Shown here in pieces: positions 19,587-28,663 of a stretch of DNA of 57,396 bases. The DNA lies in assembly GCA_029778565.1 (NCBI GenBank), contig JAKOQC010000181.1:1-57396 (forward strand), given 5' to 3'. Numbering within the stretch: the first letter of the stretch is position 1; the number at the start of each line of letters is the position of its first letter. Under the pieces are notes generated by a model that saw only the letters and a list, made by a program, of their open reading frames with translations, searched no databases and was not told the DNA's origin. This DNA is from a bacterium (GTDB lineage Bacteria; Patescibacteriota; Saccharimonadia; CAILAD01; BJGX01). The position numbers were made by a program, and so were the translations under genes.

Positions 19587-19592
19587 TATAAT
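19587..19592 (+). promoter_or_regulatory. -10 box TATAAT, leaderless type
   Basis: Ends 7 bases before ATG 19600; no Shine-Dalgarno. Starts a separate transcript for the two GT2 genes and the ligase fusion. Confidence 0.6.
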
Positions 19593-19599
19593 ATCAGGT

Positions 19600-20571
19600 A
19601 TGAATCAACCAACCGTAACCGTGGTAATACCTAATTGGAATGGCAAAGATGTTATTAGTAAATGTCTCGACTCTTTGCAGGCGCAAAGCTATAAACCTAA
19701 CGAAATTATCGTAGTAGAAAACGGCAGCACAGACGGTTCGACCGAATACATTGTTAAGAACTTCCCTAAGGTAAAGCTTATACAAGAACCAGTTAATCTT
19801 GGTTTTGCCGGTGGGGTAAATGTAGGTATTAAAGCGGCTACATCAGACTATATTTGGCTATTTAATAACGATGCTGTAGCCCAAAAAGATTGTTTGGCAA
19901 AATTGGTAGCAACGGCAGTAAAAACCAAGGCCGATATTACCTCAGCTGTAATGCTCAGTGCTGATGGTAAAAAAATTGATTCCGATGGCGATGTCTATAC
20001 TATCTATGGGTTTCCTTACCCCAGACACCGTAACTTGGCAGCTAGCGAACTACCAAAGCAAGATGAACCTATCTTTGCTGCTAGCGGTGGTGCTAGCCTG
20101 TATAAAGCATCGCTATTTACAGACATTGGCTACTTCGAAGAATCGTTCTTTGCGTATTACGAAGATGTAGACTTAAGTATGCGTGCACAGTTGCAGAAAA
20201 AATCTCTTTGGCTTAGCCATAATGCCATTGTGTTACATGCCACCAGCCATACCAGTAATAAAATTCCCGGGTTCGGCAGAGAGATGGCAATTAGAAATAG
20301 TATATATATCTTTTGGCGTGATCTACCAAAAGGTGTACAGGGCAAAGTTTTTTGGCGATTCTTATGTGCCAATTGGCGGCTGAGTTTGGTTTCGATACTC
20401 AAGGGACATCCATACAGAGTTTTGCGAGCGCACTTTACTGCGTTATTCCATACTCCACAATTACTAAAGGCAAGAAAAGAAATTCAATCTACCAAAAAAA
20501 TAAGTGCCGAACAATTTCTTGGCCTTATCAGTAGAGAGAATCCTTTTAAAGTATTAAAGAGCCGCCAATGA
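19600..20571 (+). CDS. Family 2 glycosyltransferase, rhamnosyltransferase-like
   Basis: A 323-residue GT2 of the WbbL/rhamnosyltransferase type. It has VVIPNWNGKD, VVENGSTDGST, the metal motif in WLFNNDAV, AASGGASLYK and FFAYYEDVDLSMRAQ. This subgroup commonly uses dTDP-L-rhamnose, which rmlBCDA supply. It overlaps the next GT2 by 4 bases (ATGA). The donor is inferred from subgroup and context. Confidence 0.85.
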   Translation: MNQPTVTVVIPNWNGKDVISKCLDSLQAQSYKPNEIIVVENGSTDGSTEYIVKNFPKVKLIQEPVNLGFAGGVNVGIKAATSDYIWLFNNDAVAQKDCLAKLVATAVKTKADITSAVMLSADGKKIDSDGDVYTIYGFPYPRHRNLAASELPKQDEPIFAASGGASLYKASLFTDIGYFEESFFAYYEDVDLSMRAQLQKKSLWLSHNAIVLHATSHTSNKIPGFGREMAIRNSIYIFWRDLPKGVQGKVFWRFLCANWRLSLVSILKGHPYRVLRAHFTALFHTPQLLKARKEIQSTKKISAEQFLGLISRENPFKVLKSRQ

Positions 20572-21407
20572 AGCTCAGTATCATTACTATTAATTATAAT
20601 ACTCAAAAATTGCTCGAGGATTGTTTAAACTCTATTAAGCGATATATAAATATTGAGAGTTATGAGGTAATTGTAGTAGATAATGCCTCAGAAGAATTTA
20701 GTGAGGCAGCATTAAAAAAAATAATTCCAGGCATTACTATAATTCGTTCTAAAGAAAATCTTGGTTTTGCAAAAGCCAATAACTTGGCTGCCAAGCAAGC
20801 AAAGGGTGAGTACCTATGGTTTTTAAATAGTGATACCAAGCTAAATAAAGACAGCAATATTAGCGCGCTAATACATTTTTTAAACTTACACAAAGAATAT
20901 GGTGCTGCCGCACCACTGGTACTCGATGCAAAGAATGTTCCACAACAATATCAATATGGGTATTGGCCGGCAGTCTGGCGAATGTTACTCGAAAAGCCGG
21001 TAAAGAAGCGAGTAGGCAAAGATCCGCTTAGGGCCAAACATTGGCGTTGGCTAAATGCCGATTATTTGCCACTGCAAAGCCGCGATGTAGATTGGGTAAG
21101 TGGAGCAGCTATGATGATACGCAAAAATGTGTTCAACGACGTGGGTGGGTTTGAGGCCGAATACTTCTTGTATTATGAAGACGTCGACTTGTGTCGCAAG
21201 TTGTGGGCCAACAAACAAAAAATTCGCTTTGTAAAAGATGCACAGATTATTCATTTAGAAGGTGGTAGTGAGGGCGATATGTCTAAGAAAAAACTTATTG
21301 CTTATCATAGCCAAGATATTTACTTTAAGCGCTGGGGGAGTCCGGTATCGAGATTTGTATTACATACGTTTCGTCGGCCGTACGCAAAGAGATGGCAACA
21401 AAAGTAA
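20568..21407 (+). CDS. Family 2 glycosyltransferase, rhamnosyltransferase-like
   Basis: A 279-residue GT2 closely similar in plan to its upstream neighbour: IITINYNTQKLLEDC, VVDNASEEFSE, FLNSDTK as the metal motif, WVSGAAMMIRK, and LYYEDVDLCRKLW. The pair probably adds successive rhamnose or related residues. Its 3' end overlaps the ligase/DUF2079 gene by 16 bases. Confidence 0.83.
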   Translation: MKLSIITINYNTQKLLEDCLNSIKRYINIESYEVIVVDNASEEFSEAALKKIIPGITIIRSKENLGFAKANNLAAKQAKGEYLWFLNSDTKLNKDSNISALIHFLNLHKEYGAAAPLVLDAKNVPQQYQYGYWPAVWRMLLEKPVKKRVGKDPLRAKHWRWLNADYLPLQSRDVDWVSGAAMMIRKNVFNDVGGFEAEYFLYYEDVDLCRKLWANKQKIRFVKDAQIIHLEGGSEGDMSKKKLIAYHSQDIYFKRWGSPVSRFVLHTFRRPYAKRWQQK

Positions 21408-24175
21408 GCGGGTTACGCGAGCAAACCAACTTTTATCTTCTTAGCGCATTATTATTTTTCTTGCCCTTCGAAATTTGGCCACAAATAGCTTGGCACGGTC
21501 TGGCTATTCGACCCAGTCATATTGTTGGCGTGTTGCTTGTTGTTATTAATCTACCAATGTTGTTTCGCCGACGCTGGGATTGGCTACAGTTACCCTGGGC
21601 TTTGCTCATACTCTTTATTATCACCGGAATATTTTCGGCCTTCTATAACAAAAGTAGTAGCCATAGTTATATAACCGTATTGTTGTATGGTTATGAGTTT
21701 GTATTAGCTTTTTGTATAGCGCAAATAGTACATAAAACCGATCTAGTATGGTATCGAAATATCATACTCGTTAGTGGAAGTTTGGTTGTGTTATTTACTC
21801 TGTGGCAATTCTTTGGCGATGTAGCCGGTATCTCGGCCCGTTATACACTCTTAGCTACTCGCTACTCCAAACTTGTTTTTGGTTATCCACGAATAACTGG
21901 GCTGAGTTTCGAGCCAGCCACACTAGTAAACTATCTCATCATTCCGCTCAGTCTGGCACTCGTAACATTCTTTGCAAAGCCTAGTAAGCGCTATTTTGCT
22001 CTGAGCGTTGGTTTTATAAGTGTTATTCTTTTGGCGACATCACGTACGGCACTTATTGGGCTATCACTAATAACACTCATACTACTGGTAGTATTCGTAG
22101 CTAAACGATACTATAAAGAAATTGCCTACCTTGGTTTATTAATAGTTACGTCTGCTGTGCTGGCGGCCGCAATCTTATTCATGGGTGCGCGCTTGGCCAA
22201 ACCAGTGCAGGCTGTAGTTCCGGCTGATATTCAGACAACCATACCTCAGACCGGTATTAGTCCTTCGGTGGTACGTCACAACCTAACTACCCAGCTTGCT
22301 TCGGTAGAAACTAATACCTCGGTACAGACACGGTTCGATTCGTGGCGAGCAGGAATAAAAGTATTTCTTACTCACCCTATATTTGGAATAGGGCCAGGCA
22401 ATTTGCAAGCAGCCTTGGCGAGACAACTTAGTGTTGATACTACTATATATACAGGCAACTCGCTTACACGAAGTGTATATATACAACTCTTAGCCGAGCA
22501 AGGTTTTGTCGGCACCGGAATATTAATTGTTTTTCTTATTACTTTGCTTTGGTTGGCAGTACGAGCCTGGCCAAGAACACACAGTAAGATAGAAGAGATA
22601 TGGTTACTTGCCATTGCACTAATGGGCGTTATGTTTTTGGTGCAATGGCAGAGCCTTGGTAATCTAGCCGTTACTCATACGTGGATTATAACTGGCATAC
22701 TCCTTGCTATTACCGGAAGTATTAAAGTTACCTATTTAGATAATCTGCGGAGACGCCTGCAGAGCAGTGTGTGGCTGCGTCAAAACAAGTGGGCACTGGT
22801 AATTTCTTTGGCAAGCCTTGGATATTATTTATTGCTCGAGTATCTGCTCTATAGAAAGTTGCAAATTCCCATGCTCGATCTTGGATTATTTAACCGGCAC
22901 ATGTACGGGCTTGTACACTCTGGCCTCAGTATTAATCCACTTAAAGGCTATAATCTCTTGGGCGACCATGCGCACTTTTTCTTATTGCCACTCGCACCAG
23001 TCTATTATTTCTGGCAAGCTCCGGGATTCTTACTGGTCCTGCAAGCACTTTGTATTGTATTAAGCGGTTGGCCTATTTATCTAATCGCCAAGAAATATTC
23101 TCCTAAACCTAAGTTAGCAGCTCTGTGGCTGGTACCGTACTTTCTTTTCTTTGGATATTTTTCGGCACTGGTCTATGCGTTTCACGACTCGGCAGCCGCC
23201 GTCTTGCCGCTGGCTTGGGTACTGTACTTTCTATTGGTCGGCAAGAACTATCGGTATTTGTGTATTGGCTTGGCAACACTTTTACTCTTTCGCGAAGACA
23301 TGCCCCTGGTGGCTATTATGGTGGGTGTGTACTTAGTAATTATTGAGCGCAAATATTGGCTTGGGGCAATTATCGGGTTTGTGAGCGCGCTATATTTTGT
23401 TACGGTAACCAAGCTGTGGCTACCACTGTTTGGGCCTAGCTATGGGTACGAAAAAACAAATTTTGGCAGTAGCATACAAGACGTTATAAAGGCAGTATTT
23501 CTTCAGCCACTCAATGTAATAAAAGCTTTCTTTTTGCCAAACGAAAAACTACGCAATATATTGGCCATGCTATTCTCATTTGGTGGTTTTGGTATCTTTG
23601 CACTCGAGGTACTAATTCTGCTTTTGCCGTTGTGGCTAGGCCGGTTTTTGAGTGTCGAGATGTGGCGATGGGGAAGCTTAGAACACTACACCGCATCTCA
23701 GGGGCCGATTCTTGCAGCCGCCTCTATTATTGGACTGTATCGAGTTATGCAATACCTGCACAAAAATTATGGTATTAACAAAGAACTGGTATATAAAATT
23801 GCACTAAGTGTAACTATTATTTTAGCATTTGGACTTAACCTAGTAATGCATCAAAACGGTATTCTTAAGCCTCTCGCTTTGCGGTTTTATAAGCTTACAC
23901 CAACCGAGCGTAGTGCGCACGAGGCAACTCAGTTAATTCCAGCCAATGCTAGTCTTGGTGCGAGTTCGGCCTTTGCACTGCTTTCGTCGCGACCAGAGAT
24001 TTATAACTTACCATTACCCGAGGGCGCCCACCCACAATACATTATTATTTCGAGCAACTTAGAAAAATGGCCATTTATGAGTAGGCAAGAAGTTGATGAT
24101 TATATTGTACGGCTAAAATCACAAGGTTATAGTGAAATATATAATGAAAACGCTGTTGTGATATTAAAAAAATAA
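21392..24175 (+). CDS. O-antigen ligase/polymerase domain fused to DUF2079 domain
   Basis: A 927-residue protein with about 20 membrane helices. Residues about 15-450 match the Wzy/WaaL O-antigen-ligase layout. The large outer loop holds SVETNTSVQTRFDSWRAG and HPIFGIGPGNLQAAL, the segment normally around the catalytic residues. Residues about 490-900 match DUF2079, a GT-C-like membrane family, with LDLGLFNRHMYGLVHSG near the start and GDHAHFFLLPLAPVYY. The usual lengths are about 400-450 for each family alone. One frame runs through without a break, so the fusion is real in this sequence. It probably attaches the exported glycan to its final carrier and may add a further sugar. Confidence 0.78.
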   Translation: MATKVSGLREQTNFYLLSALLFFLPFEIWPQIAWHGLAIRPSHIVGVLLVVINLPMLFRRRWDWLQLPWALLILFIITGIFSAFYNKSSSHSYITVLLYGYEFVLAFCIAQIVHKTDLVWYRNIILVSGSLVVLFTLWQFFGDVAGISARYTLLATRYSKLVFGYPRITGLSFEPATLVNYLIIPLSLALVTFFAKPSKRYFALSVGFISVILLATSRTALIGLSLITLILLVVFVAKRYYKEIAYLGLLIVTSAVLAAAILFMGARLAKPVQAVVPADIQTTIPQTGISPSVVRHNLTTQLASVETNTSVQTRFDSWRAGIKVFLTHPIFGIGPGNLQAALARQLSVDTTIYTGNSLTRSVYIQLLAEQGFVGTGILIVFLITLLWLAVRAWPRTHSKIEEIWLLAIALMGVMFLVQWQSLGNLAVTHTWIITGILLAITGSIKVTYLDNLRRRLQSSVWLRQNKWALVISLASLGYYLLLEYLLYRKLQIPMLDLGLFNRHMYGLVHSGLSINPLKGYNLLGDHAHFFLLPLAPVYYFWQAPGFLLVLQALCIVLSGWPIYLIAKKYSPKPKLAALWLVPYFLFFGYFSALVYAFHDSAAAVLPLAWVLYFLLVGKNYRYLCIGLATLLLFREDMPLVAIMVGVYLVIIERKYWLGAIIGFVSALYFVTVTKLWLPLFGPSYGYEKTNFGSSIQDVIKAVFLQPLNVIKAFFLPNEKLRNILAMLFSFGGFGIFALEVLILLLPLWLGRFLSVEMWRWGSLEHYTASQGPILAAASIIGLYRVMQYLHKNYGINKELVYKIALSVTIILAFGLNLVMHQNGILKPLALRFYKLTPTERSAHEATQLIPANASLGASSAFALLSSRPEIYNLPLPEGAHPQYIIISSNLEKWPFMSRQEVDDYIVRLKSQGYSEIYNENAVVILKK

Positions 24176-24396
24176 ACTCTTCTTTGGTGCTATGTAACTA
24201 TTATTGCACCGATACAGAGAAATTATATGATTCTTCATATAAAGTATTCAAGCTGTGAAGTAATAACAAGTTAGCAAAAACTACATAAATAGAACAGTTT
24301 ATTTAGATAAGTGTTAATTGAAGCATAGTGGGTTATTCTAGGCTCTATCATAATTGTTCTTAAGGATGAAATAATTCTACGGCTATCTAATATTGT
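24176..24396. other. 221-base spacer between convergent genes
   Basis: AT-rich, no open frame of note, no clear hairpin plus T-tract, and no copy of the module seen at 30.5-41 kb. Nothing further is seen in it. Confidence 0.5.
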
Positions 24397-24939
24397 TTAA
24401 CTGGCTCGAACACCATTAGGCTGGATTACCCACCACAGACCGCCATACGATCTAACGTTATGGCATTTTACCTCACCAGGTTTCTCATGTGCATAGTAAT
24501 ACAATGGGTGACTATTGTAGGTAACTTGAGTAGTGCCATCAGTACGCTTGGTAGTTCCAAGCAAATCATTAGTTACTTTACCAGTTGCAATTGGTACGCC
24601 ATCAGTGAGCACTGGAGGCCACTCTTTAGCGCAGTCTCCATAACATGCGGCCGTAGTTGAATCTTCTAGCTGCCATATGTAAATAGCCTGGTCCTTGCTA
24701 TCAAAAAGCATCGGACCATACTGGCTGTTGCCAGTTTTAATGACTGTTCCGGTAGCGGTCTCTTTCTTTTCTGCTGGGGGCTGATTGTTAGATTGTGCTA
24801 CTTTGGCATCTTTGTTAACTGCTGTTTGGCTATTATCACTCTGTGAGCGGAACACAAAATAGCTAACACACGCAATACCTATGACAACAACAAATATAGC
24901 CAGCCAGACCAACCCAGAACTCTTTTTTATCACTTTCAT
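24397..24939 (-). CDS. Membrane-anchored COG4315-type (Yx(FWY)xxD) secreted-repeat protein
   Basis: A 180-residue protein with one N-terminal membrane helix (about 10-30), a Lys/Asn/Gln linker and a domain with two copies of the secreted repeat (PF03640). Recognisable parts are MLFDSKDQAIYIWQLED, CYGDCAKEWPPVLTDG, and HPLYYYAHEKPGEVKCHNV. The family is found in lipoproteins of unknown role. Two cysteines in CYGDC may pair. It is read from its own TATAAT 6 bases upstream, directly after the terminator of the gene behind it. Confidence 0.82.
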   Translation of the reverse strand: MKVIKKSSGLVWLAIFVVVIGIACVSYFVFRSQSDNSQTAVNKDAKVAQSNNQPPAEKKETATGTVIKTGNSQYGPMLFDSKDQAIYIWQLEDSTTAACYGDCAKEWPPVLTDGVPIATGKVTNDLLGTTKRTDGTTQVTYNSHPLYYYAHEKPGEVKCHNVRSYGGLWWVIQPNGVRAS

Positions 24940-24945
24940 AGACTT

Positions 24946-24951
24946 ATTATA
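24946..24951 (-). promoter_or_regulatory. -10 box TATAAT (minus strand), leaderless type
   Basis: Six bases separate the box from ATG 24939 on the minus strand. Confidence 0.58.
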
Positions 24952-24953
24952 CT

Positions 24954-24982
24954 AAAAAAGACCTATACTAAATGTATAGGTC
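24954..24982 (-). terminator. Intrinsic terminator of the CHAP/NlpC-like gene
   Basis: On the minus strand, GACCTATAC pairs with GTATAGGTC (9 bp, 5-base loop) and is followed by six T. The next promoter begins two bases later. Confidence 0.75.
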
Positions 24983-24989
24983 GCAATTA

Positions 24990-26315
24990 TTATCGGCCGG
25001 GCCAGCTACTATCTGCCCAAGCCCAGCCAATATATGGTCCGGCGCCAACCGAACCAATAGTAGTAATGTGCGCACCGTACACACGGCCGTTCCAGGTGTA
25101 GCCATTACTAATAAATTGACCATTACCAATAGAAATCATCACATGGCCATAGCCACCATTGACGGTAGCTGCTCCAAAGAACGCCAAGGCGCCCGCAGGA
25201 ACATTAGCATCACCACTATGCATTTGTCTAGCGGCAATTTTGGCATTGGCATTGGCAAGCGCACTTCCATAGCGACCGCGCGTGCCAAAAGCTTGCTCTG
25301 CCATAAGCTCACACAGCCCATTCCATGAGGTACTGCCAAGCTGTGATTTTGCCCAGTCGATTGCTCGCTGTTCTTTGGTAGAAATTGCCGGCGGAGGTGG
25401 TGCCGCACAACCAGCGGCACCAGCGTATGGGTAAGTAGCAAACATAGCGTTAATTTCGGCTTGTGACGCCAAGCGAACGCCATTCCAGCCACCATAACAA
25501 CCAATTAATGTCTCGGCATTTGGCATACCAAAAATCTGACCATTGTGCAGTAAGAAAACCGTTCCATTTGGCGCCAAAAGCTTTGATCCTTCTGGCAGGC
25601 TATACGGACAGCCTGCAGTGCCACCATTAGGATAGGTAATTGTAAGGCGCAGAATTTCAGTATCACTTACATGACGTACTGCTGGCCAGCCCCCATAGCA
25701 GCCAAGTACGGACGGATTAGGAATTCCATACCAAACGCCGTTCCTCACTAAATATACGCCAGGACCAGATCCCTGTAACAGCGTGTTGTTAGAATATGCA
25801 ATCTTACTACAAGCAAATGTACCCGCACTTGGGTAGCTAGATATTGCCCACCGAAATTCATAGGCTGGCATATTCATCTGTACTGGCGCCCAGCCACCCA
25901 GGCAGGCAATGAGTGTTTCGGGGTTAGGAACCCAATAGCTATTACCACCAGAGATGACATAGACAGCCCCGCTATCAGATGTTTTAAATGTCTTACCGTT
26001 TTGGTAACTAACATGACAAAAAGCTGGCCGACCAACACCCATGGTAGCTACAGCGTCATTAAGGAGAGTATCACTTATCCAATTAACGCGAGACCAACCG
26101 CCCAGGCAAGTGGTGAGTGTTTCAGGGTCGAGGACTGGGTGCAAAACACCACCATTGACATAATATACACCAGGGCCAGAGCCCTTCACCAAGCTACCAT
26201 CACCGTAACGAGTGGCGGCAGAAGCTGGAGATTGTGAAAGTGCAAGGCCACAAATCGTAAGAATGATGGCCAAGAACGAAAAAACGACCTTGTGGGTCGT
26301 GGGGGAGGTTTCCAT
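24990..26315 (-). CDS. Secreted CHAP/NlpC-like hydrolase with four N-terminal Trp/Cys repeats
   Basis: About 441 residues with a signal peptide (residues 1-34, ending SPASAA). Four repeats of 60-65 residues follow, each with a G-x-Y-hydrophobic turn (GPGVYYVNGG), a PNPETL-like strand, a Cys-(L/Y)-GGW turn and a closing cysteine; each repeat may form a disulfide. The last 125 residues look like a cysteine amidase/peptidase: Cys in WNGLCELMAEQAFG and His in YGHVMISIGNG. It likely cuts cell-wall peptide. The start is ATG 26315, 6 bases after GGAGG; ATG 26321 touches that site. A terminator follows. Confidence 0.75.
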   Translation of the reverse strand: METSPTTHKVVFSFLAIILTICGLALSQSPASAATRYGDGSLVKGSGPGVYYVNGGVLHPVLDPETLTTCLGGWSRVNWISDTLLNDAVATMGVGRPAFCHVSYQNGKTFKTSDSGAVYVISGGNSYWVPNPETLIACLGGWAPVQMNMPAYEFRWAISSYPSAGTFACSKIAYSNNTLLQGSGPGVYLVRNGVWYGIPNPSVLGCYGGWPAVRHVSDTEILRLTITYPNGGTAGCPYSLPEGSKLLAPNGTVFLLHNGQIFGMPNAETLIGCYGGWNGVRLASQAEINAMFATYPYAGAAGCAAPPPPAISTKEQRAIDWAKSQLGSTSWNGLCELMAEQAFGTRGRYGSALANANAKIAARQMHSGDANVPAGALAFFGAATVNGGYGHVMISIGNGQFISNGYTWNGRVYGAHITTIGSVGAGPYIGWAWADSSWPGR

Positions 26316-26420
26316 TGTCATCCTCCTTTTTTAGGCGCTGGGGTGGTAGACCACAATGGAATATATGTAACTTACCAACTCAAAAAACTCAATGCAAGCA
26401 GCAGCGGTTTTATGCCGCCT

Positions 26421-26454
26421 CATGCTTAATAAATTGGGTCTTTTAAGGTATAAT
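26421..26454 (+). repeat. Possible decayed copy of the cassette module
   Basis: CATGCTTAA followed by TTGGGTCTTTT and then TATAAT keeps parts of the trailer, the second hairpin arm and the promoter of the 30-41 kb modules. The first hairpin arm and the tRNA end are missing. Weak and possibly chance. Confidence 0.25.
26449..26454 (+). promoter_or_regulatory. -10 box TATAAT, leaderless type
   Basis: Ends 7 bases before ATG 26462; no Shine-Dalgarno. Confidence 0.6.
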
Positions 26455-26461
26455 ACGCTAG

Positions 26462-27583
26462 ATGAAGATAGTAATTGATGGTCGCTTTATAAAGCAAACT
26501 GGCATTGGCCGTTACATAGAAGAAATGGTTGAGCAAGTTTTATTGCTCGACAAAAAAAACGAATATGTATTAATTGTTCGTGAGAAAGATAAAGACCTTA
26601 TTTCTCTCAAAGCCAAAAACCTCTCGTTATTACCAGTCGATATGGATTGGTATAACTTTAAAGAGCAAATTAGGCTCGCCAAAATTATCGAATCGCAAAA
26701 ACCAGACTTGGTACACTTTACTAATTTTAATTTTCCTCTGCGGTATCGTGGCAAATTTGTCATGACTATTCACGATCTCACGCTTTTGCATTTTCAGAAT
26801 ATCCGTAAAAGAGGTGTTGGCACACTCAAGTACAAAGTGCGCGATCAGGCTAGGCGTCTAGCTATGCGCCAAGGGGTAAAACGCGCCAAGATGATCTTGG
26901 TAGATAGTGAGTATGTCAAAGAGGATATTGCAGGGACGTACCATGTACGGCGCAATAAAATTGTAGTTGCTCCGCTTGCTGGAGAAGCAGCGTATCAGCG
27001 AGCGCGAGTTGATTTAGAAAAATATGGTATTAACAAACCGTTTTTGTTTTACACTGGTAACGCCTATCCCCACAAAAACCTCGAACGACTAATCTTGGCC
27101 TTTGGCCGGCTCACCACCAAATATTTGCTTGATTATCAGTTGGTTATTGGTGGTAAAAAAGATGATTTCCACGAAGGTCTAGAAGAAGAAGTAAAGAAAT
27201 CTGGTCTGAGCGAAAGAGTAATCTTTACTGGTTTTGTTAGTGATGCCGAACTAGCTGGTCTGTATAAAGCCGCTACACTATATGTGTTGCCATCACTCTC
27301 GGAAGGCTTTGGCTTGCCTGGCCTAGAGGCGATGAGTTATGGCTTGCCAGTAGTGAGTAGTAATGCCACATGTTTGCCAGAAGTTTTAGAAGATGCCGCT
27401 GTATACTTTAATCCGCGAAGCGTAAATGATATGGCGGCGGTTGTTGCCAAAGTACTTGCCGATAAAGACTTGCAAGCTAAGCTAGTAAAAAAAGGGTATA
27501 AGCAGATCAAGAAATATAGTTGGCGTAAGACTGCCAAGATTACGCTTGAGGTATATGAGAAGATCTTACGTCAGAACAAGTAA
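26462..27583 (+). CDS. Family 4 glycosyltransferase, mannosyltransferase-like
   Basis: A 373-residue GT4 with the N-terminal DGRFIKQTGIGRYIEEM glycine loop, FYTGNAYPHKNLERLI opening the second domain, and the catalytic/donor motif SEGFGLPGLEAMSYGLPVV. This subgroup includes cytoplasmic mannosyl- and glucosyltransferases of envelope glycans. It stands alone, with its own leaderless-type promoter, and meets the convergent GH-like gene end to end with no spacer. The donor sugar is unknown. Confidence 0.85.
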   Translation: MKIVIDGRFIKQTGIGRYIEEMVEQVLLLDKKNEYVLIVREKDKDLISLKAKNLSLLPVDMDWYNFKEQIRLAKIIESQKPDLVHFTNFNFPLRYRGKFVMTIHDLTLLHFQNIRKRGVGTLKYKVRDQARRLAMRQGVKRAKMILVDSEYVKEDIAGTYHVRRNKIVVAPLAGEAAYQRARVDLEKYGINKPFLFYTGNAYPHKNLERLILAFGRLTTKYLLDYQLVIGGKKDDFHEGLEEEVKKSGLSERVIFTGFVSDAELAGLYKAATLYVLPSLSEGFGLPGLEAMSYGLPVVSSNATCLPEVLEDAAVYFNPRSVNDMAAVVAKVLADKDLQAKLVKKGYKQIKKYSWRKTAKITLEVYEKILRQNK

Positions 27584-28612
27584 CTAATTCTTATTTGGCA
27601 CAGTTTTTACGGCTTCCCACATCTCGGGGTGGCCGTTTTGCTTAAGCCAGTACCACCATTCCGACCCCCAGAGATCAAAGTCTTTTATTTGGCTCTGCCG
27701 AGCATACTCGATATTTTCGTAGAGAATTTTGGGGTTCATAGTTGCAAATCCTTCTTGAGGTGAGAGATTTTCGTTGCCAACCTTACCCCAGGCCTCAGCT
27801 TGAAGCTCGTGTATCTTTATGTCTGCCCGGGTATAGAGATTAATGATTGCGGCTTTCCACCAAAAGTAGAGACCAGTTTGTGGATACCTAAAGTAACCAA
27901 ACGGGCTCCATACCCAACGATACATTGAGAAGCCAAAAATATTTCCGTATGGCAAACGCACTGGGAAGCCATTTTGATTGCTTTGAGTTATTACTATCGG
28001 TCGTGATGCATCCAAGCTTTTTACTAAATTATATTCGCCCTGATAGTCTTTAGAGTTTAGATTTTGTGATGGACAGTCGCCAAAACTTTTTAGCAAGAAC
28101 TCGTTTTCTAACTGCCACTTCTCTATAGTGGGATTATTTTTGTAGCGATTTACTACAGCCTCGAGCATTTTGAGTGATTCTGTATGTACTATTTCGGAAT
28201 TATTTTTGTCGAGCCAAGTGGGGTAGTAACATTCGGGCACCCGTAGGCTTTTTTGGCCAATTACCATGGTAAGTTTGGCACCGCGCTTGCTAGCCTCATT
28301 TACCATATAGTCGGTTTGGGTAAAATCGTACACACCAGGCTGTGGTTCTAACCTATCCCAATAGGCCGCTACACGAATATGTCTAAAACCTAGCTCATCC
28401 ATTATGGCGGTATAATTTTTTTGCCAATCGCTACCGTAACGCTCTGCCTGAACCTGGCTAAAACTCACTCCAATCTGCTCTGGTTTGCTATGGTTGCTCA
28501 ACCAAAAACGCATCATCAACACAAATGAGACAACAATAACTGTACCAACTACAATAAGTATGGTTTTTACAGCCCAATGCAGTTTTGGATCGGTAGTTTT
28601 AGTATCTTTCAT
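27584..28612 (-). CDS. Membrane-anchored glycoside-hydrolase-like TIM-barrel protein
   Basis: A 342-residue protein with one N-terminal membrane helix (about 15-38) and an outer catalytic-type barrel. The likely acid/base Glu is in WQLENEF and the likely nucleophile in HELQAEAWG, the spacing seen in clan GH-A enzymes such as GH5. Other strands read RHIRVAAYWDRLEPQPG and SEWWYWLKQ. It may trim or remodel surface glycan; the substrate is unknown. The minus-strand TATAAT lies 8 bases before ATG 28612. It abuts the convergent GT4 gene. Confidence 0.72.
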   Translation of the reverse strand: MKDTKTTDPKLHWAVKTILIVVGTVIVVSFVLMMRFWLSNHSKPEQIGVSFSQVQAERYGSDWQKNYTAIMDELGFRHIRVAAYWDRLEPQPGVYDFTQTDYMVNEASKRGAKLTMVIGQKSLRVPECYYPTWLDKNNSEIVHTESLKMLEAVVNRYKNNPTIEKWQLENEFLLKSFGDCPSQNLNSKDYQGEYNLVKSLDASRPIVITQSNQNGFPVRLPYGNIFGFSMYRWVWSPFGYFRYPQTGLYFWWKAAIINLYTRADIKIHELQAEAWGKVGNENLSPQEGFATMNPKILYENIEYARQSQIKDFDLWGSEWWYWLKQNGHPEMWEAVKTVPNKN

Positions 28613-28630
28613 AGATGTGTATTATAACAA

Positions 28631-28657
28631 ATAAAACACCCCACCGTCTGGTGGGGT
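28631..28657 (-). terminator. Intrinsic terminator of the 413-residue gene
   Basis: On the minus strand ACCCCACC pairs with GGTGGGGT (8 bp, 4-base loop AGAC), followed by GTTTTAT. Confidence 0.75.
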
Positions 28658-28663
28658 AAATGA

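Noticed and set aside
26322-26420. Riboswitch or attenuator in the divergent spacer
   Set aside because: Only a short GCGG/CCGC hairpin without a known aptamer pattern or T-tract is visible.
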